Assembly (NCBI GenBank): GCA_965227455.1
Contig: OZ245752.1
Coordinates: 1,116,001 to 1,180,000, forward strand
Reading direction: 5' to 3'
Source: JABDIP01 sp965227455
Lineage (GTDB): Bacteria; Pseudomonadota; Alphaproteobacteria; DSM-16000; Inquilinaceae
Length of the DNA stretch: 64,000 nucleotides
Shown here: positions 61,698-64,000 of the stretch, one piece after another
Layout: each line of letters begins with the position of its first letter
Numbering within the stretch: position 1 is the stretch's first letter
Position numbers and translations under genes: made by a program
The notes under the pieces: model-generated
Seen by the model: the letters and a program-made list of their open reading frames with translations, nothing else
What the model was told of the DNA's origin: nothing
Database searches by the model: none

Positions 61698-62548
61698 TGG
61701 CGGTCGGCGAGACATCTCTCGGGACGGGGTCGCGCTCGCGGCTGCTGCGTCGTATGGGGCGTTCGCGCCGGCGGCTGCGCGCCACGGTGGTCGACATCGT
61801 TCAGTTCGCGGTTCTGAGCGCCGCCCTGATCTGGCTCGCGGTCCAGGGTGCCGAGCAGATGGGCTACAATTGGCAGTGGTACCGGGTGCAGCGCTACCTG
61901 TACCGGGTGATCGACGGCGAACTCATCTGGGGCCCGCTGGTCCGCGGCCTGTTCGTGACGCTCGAGATCGGCCTCTGGAGCCTGGTGCTGACCGTCATCA
62001 TCGGCCTGGTCGGCGCATTGCTGCGGTTGTCGGACTCCTGGGCGGCGCGGCTGCTGGCCAAGGTGTATCTCGAGGTCATCCGGAACACGCCGGTCCTGGT
62101 GCAGCTGTTCCTTTTCTTCTACATCCTGGCGCCGATCTTCGGCTTCGACCGGTTCTGGGCCGGCGTGCTGACCCTGGCCTTCTTCGAGGGGGCGCACGCC
62201 ATGGAGATCTTCCGGGCCGGCATCCAGTCGGTCGGGCGCGGCCAGTGGGAGGCGGCGGAGAGCCTCGGCCTGTCCCGCTTCGACACCTATCGCGACATCG
62301 TCCTGCCCCAGGCGCTCCGCCTGGTGCTGCCGCCGCTGACCGGCCTGATCGTCAACCTGATCAAGCATTCCGCCATCGTCAGCGCCATCGCCATCGCTGA
62401 CCTGACCACCGCCGGCCGCAATGTGGTCGCCGACACCTTCATGAGCTTCGAGATCTGGTTCACCGTGGCCGGCATCTACCTGGTGCTGACGGTGACCCTC
62501 TCGATCTTCGTGAGCTGGCTTGAGCACCGTCTGAGGGTGCGGAATTGA
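61697..62548 (+). CDS. Amino acid ABC transporter permease, second subunit
   Basis: The 283-residue product resembles its neighbour: LVRGLFVTLEIGLWSLVLTV, RNTPVLVQLFLFFYILAP and the EAA loop EAAESLGLSRFDTYRDIVLP. The ATG at 61697 overlaps the stop of the first permease gene. Together they match the two-permease HisQ/HisM-type arrangement of polar amino acid importers. Confidence 0.92.
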   Translation: MAVGETSLGTGSRSRLLRRMGRSRRRLRATVVDIVQFAVLSAALIWLAVQGAEQMGYNWQWYRVQRYLYRVIDGELIWGPLVRGLFVTLEIGLWSLVLTVIIGLVGALLRLSDSWAARLLAKVYLEVIRNTPVLVQLFLFFYILAPIFGFDRFWAGVLTLAFFEGAHAMEIFRAGIQSVGRGQWEAAESLGLSRFDTYRDIVLPQALRLVLPPLTGLIVNLIKHSAIVSAIAIADLTTAGRNVVADTFMSFEIWFTVAGIYLVLTVTLSIFVSWLEHRLRVRN

Positions 62549-62570
62549 TGGCTGATCTGGTGGCCGGCAT

Positions 62571-62666
62571 GCTTCGACCGGCTCAGCATGAGGAGTGCTG
62601 TTTGGCCTATCCACCACCCGGACCTCATCCGGAGCTTCTCATCCCGAGCCTGTCGAGGGACGAAGG
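62571..62666. repeat. Palindrome, CTTCGACAAGCTCAGGATGAG family, copy 3 (degenerate)
   Basis: GCTTCGACCGGCTCAGCATG and its partner CTCATCCCGAGCCTGTCGAG are recognisable but diverged. It ends directly at the proposed ATG of the ATPase gene, so it supplies that gene's leader and probably its ribosome-binding site. Confidence 0.7.
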
Positions 62667-63452
62667 ATGAGTGCGCCACAGGACGAGGACCGCTCCCGAC
62701 CCATGTCCGATTCCAATCCCGTCATGATCGCCTTCGAGGGCGTCAGCAAGTGGTTCGGCGAGTTCCAGGTGCTGAAGGACATCAGCTTCCGGGTCCGGCT
62801 CGGCGAGAAGGTGGTGGTCTGCGGCCCGTCGGGATCGGGCAAGTCGACCATGATCCGCTGCATCAACCGGCTGGAGGAACACCAGGAAGGCCGCATCACC
62901 GTCGACGGCATCGAACTGGACGACGATACAAAGCACGTCACCGCCATCCGCCGGGAGGTCGGCATGGTGTTCCAGCAGTTCAACCTTTTCCCGCATCTGA
63001 CCGTGCTGCAGAACCTGGCGCTGGCGCCGATCCGGGCCCGCGGCCTGGACCGCAAGGCGGCGGAGGCCCTGGCCATGGAATACCTGGAACGGGTCCGGAT
63101 CCCCGAGCAGGCCGGCAAATATCCGGGCCAGCTCTCCGGCGGCCAGCAGCAGCGGGTCGCTATTGCCCGATCCCTTTCCATGAAGCCCAAGATCATGCTG
63201 TTCGACGAGCCGACCTCAGCCCTGGACCCGGAGATGATCAAGGAGGTGCTGGACGTTATGGTCGACCTGGCCCGCGACGGCATGACCATGGTCTGCGTCA
63301 CCCACGAGATGGGCTTTGCGCGCGAGGTCGCCGACACCATGATCTTCATGGATGAAGGCCGCATCGTGGAGCAGGCGCCGCCGGACGAATTCTTCGCCGC
63401 CCCGAAAAGCGATCGCACCAAACTGTTCCTCAGCCAGATCCTGTCGCATTAG
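62667..63452 (+). CDS. Amino acid ABC transporter ATP-binding protein
   Basis: The ATPase (261 residues from this start) has Walker A GPSGSGKST, Q-loop VFQQFNLFPHLTVLQN, signature LSGGQQQRVAIARSL, Walker B IMLFDEPTSALDP and the switch His in VCVTHEMGFA. It energises the two preceding permeases. Start choice: ATG 62667 has GAGGG seven bases upstream within the repeat; ATG 62703 (MSDSNPV) would give the more usual N-terminus; a frame from 62595 would translate repeat DNA. Confidence 0.93.
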   Translation: MSAPQDEDRSRPMSDSNPVMIAFEGVSKWFGEFQVLKDISFRVRLGEKVVVCGPSGSGKSTMIRCINRLEEHQEGRITVDGIELDDDTKHVTAIRREVGMVFQQFNLFPHLTVLQNLALAPIRARGLDRKAAEALAMEYLERVRIPEQAGKYPGQLSGGQQQRVAIARSLSMKPKIMLFDEPTSALDPEMIKEVLDVMVDLARDGMTMVCVTHEMGFAREVADTMIFMDEGRIVEQAPPDEFFAAPKSDRTKLFLSQILSH

Positions 63453-63506
63453 TCTTCCAGCCGAAAATCGGCCTTGCAAAAGGCGGGCAGGGGGCATAGC
63501 GTCGAA

Positions 63507-63546
63507 TTTCTAAAGACATTCCTTTAGAAAATAGGGCGGGCCCGCC
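63507..63546. promoter_or_regulatory. Paired inverted repeats before the MFS exporter gene
   Basis: TTTCTAAAG-ACATTC-CTTTAGAAA (9-base arms, 63507-63530) is followed by GGCGGGCCCGCC (63535-63546). The first looks like a repressor operator; both lie 60-100 bases before the MFS gene start. A terminator role for the ABC operon is the alternative, but no T-run follows. Confidence 0.4.
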
Positions 63547-63605
63547 ATGCCATGCGGAGCCTGCCTCGTCGCCGTCTGACCTCCGGGCGGCGGAAGGGGA
63601 ACAGC

Positions 63606-64000
63606 TTGACCGTGGAACAGGATCGCAAAGGCCCGGGCTTTGCCGAGTTCGTGACGCTGACGGCGTTGATGATCTCGCTGGTGGCGCTGTCGATCGACGC
63701 CATGCTGCCGGCCCTGCGGGAGATCGGCGACGATCTCGGCGCCACGGGCGAGAACGAGCCGCAGCTGGTCATAACCGCGCTGTTCCTCGGCCTGGCCATC
63801 GCCCAGATGCTGTTCGGGCCGCTCTCCGACAGCATCGGGCGCAAGCCGGCGATCTATGTCGGCATGGCCCTGTTCATCGCCGGCTGCCTGATGTCGATCT
63901 TCGCCACCAGCTTCGTGGTCATGCTGGCCGGGCGCTTCCTGCAGGGCATCGGGGCGGCCGGACCGCGCACCGTGATGGTGGCGCTGGTCCGCGACCAGTA
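63606..64000 (+). CDS. Bcr/CflA-type MFS drug exporter, N-terminal part (3' end outside window)
   Basis: The frame runs off the window after 131 codons. A TTG start is proposed because GAAGGGG lies six bases upstream; GTG 63612 is the alternative. Visible features: LMISLVALSIDAMLPALREIGDDLG (helix 1, with the conserved D), LFLGLAIAQMLFGPLSDSIGRKP (motif A) and GRFLQGIGAAGPRTVMVALVRD (helix 4), as in the 12-helix Bcr/CflA multidrug proton antiporters. Substrate unknown. Confidence 0.85.
   Translation, partial: MTVEQDRKGPGFAEFVTLTALMISLVALSIDAMLPALREIGDDLGATGENEPQLVITALFLGLAIAQMLFGPLSDSIGRKPAIYVGMALFIAGCLMSIFATSFVVMLAGRFLQGIGAAGPRTVMVALVRDQ

Overview
The window reads as the chromosome of a GC-rich, Gram-negative alphaproteobacterium, most like the Rhodospirillales. 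Three things point there. First, lipid A and KDO genes (lpxB end, kdsA) mean an LPS-bearing outer membrane. Second, lexA is preceded by a GTTC-N7-GTTC box, the alphaproteobacterial SOS operator. Third, the housekeeping backbone lpxB-gltA-gltX-comEC-lexA-moeA-moaC-trpC-trpD-trpG-trpE-ppiD-tpiA-secG-pyrG-kdsA-eno-ftsB-pdhA-pdhB-pdhC-lpd follows an order I recall from that group. No rRNA, tRNA, transposase, integrase or CRISPR array was seen.

Layout. 1-3552: end of lpxB, then citrate synthase and glutamyl-tRNA synthetase on the minus strand. 3684-9567: accessory pocket with a small lipoprotein, a 1072-residue fusion of a multicopper oxidase with a galactose/glyoxal-oxidase-like copper radical oxidase, a divergent VOC protein/HxlR-like regulator pair and a LysE-type exporter. 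9658-13880: comEC, a glycoside-hydrolase-like protein, and lexA with two operator sites. 14021-18155: a tightly overlapped minus-strand operon trpG-trpD-trpC-moaC-moeA joining tryptophan and molybdenum-cofactor synthesis. 18267-24145: accessory genes (Coa1-like protein, methyltransferase, acetyltransferase, TPR-sulfotransferase next to a 2-oxoglutarate oxygenase, DUF1194 protein, alkyltransferase-like protein). 24156-28842: full-length trpE plus a 188-bp duplicate of its 3' end, bracketing one 915-residue PNPOx-MOSC-flavin reductase-ferredoxin fusion gene.

29035-35883: ppiD, tpiA, secG, pyrG and kdsA. 35892-44408: accessory pocket with a lipoprotein hydrolase, a DUF4105 protein, small unknowns, a SRPBCC membrane protein, a 1036-residue membrane-anchored protein of unknown function, a GNAT enzyme and a small exported protein. 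44691-45968: enolase. 46149-50777: accessory pocket with a MOSC protein, a DUF2798 protein, two tandem secreted beta-propeller paralogues, and DUF1801 and GFA proteins. 51007-58130: ftsB, an MFS transporter and the complete pyruvate dehydrogenase complex. 58154-64000: a small membrane protein, a fatty-acid-desaturase-like enzyme, a complete polar amino acid ABC transporter, and the start of a Bcr/CflA-type MFS exporter.

Intergenic regions carry at least five families of long imperfect palindromes (eleven copies), one nested inside another. Several sit at transcript ends, and two abut or overlap the start of the following gene. The items I would examine first are the dual copper oxidase fusion, the trpE-end duplication around the MOSC fusion gene, and the 2OG oxygenase/TPR-sulfotransferase pair.
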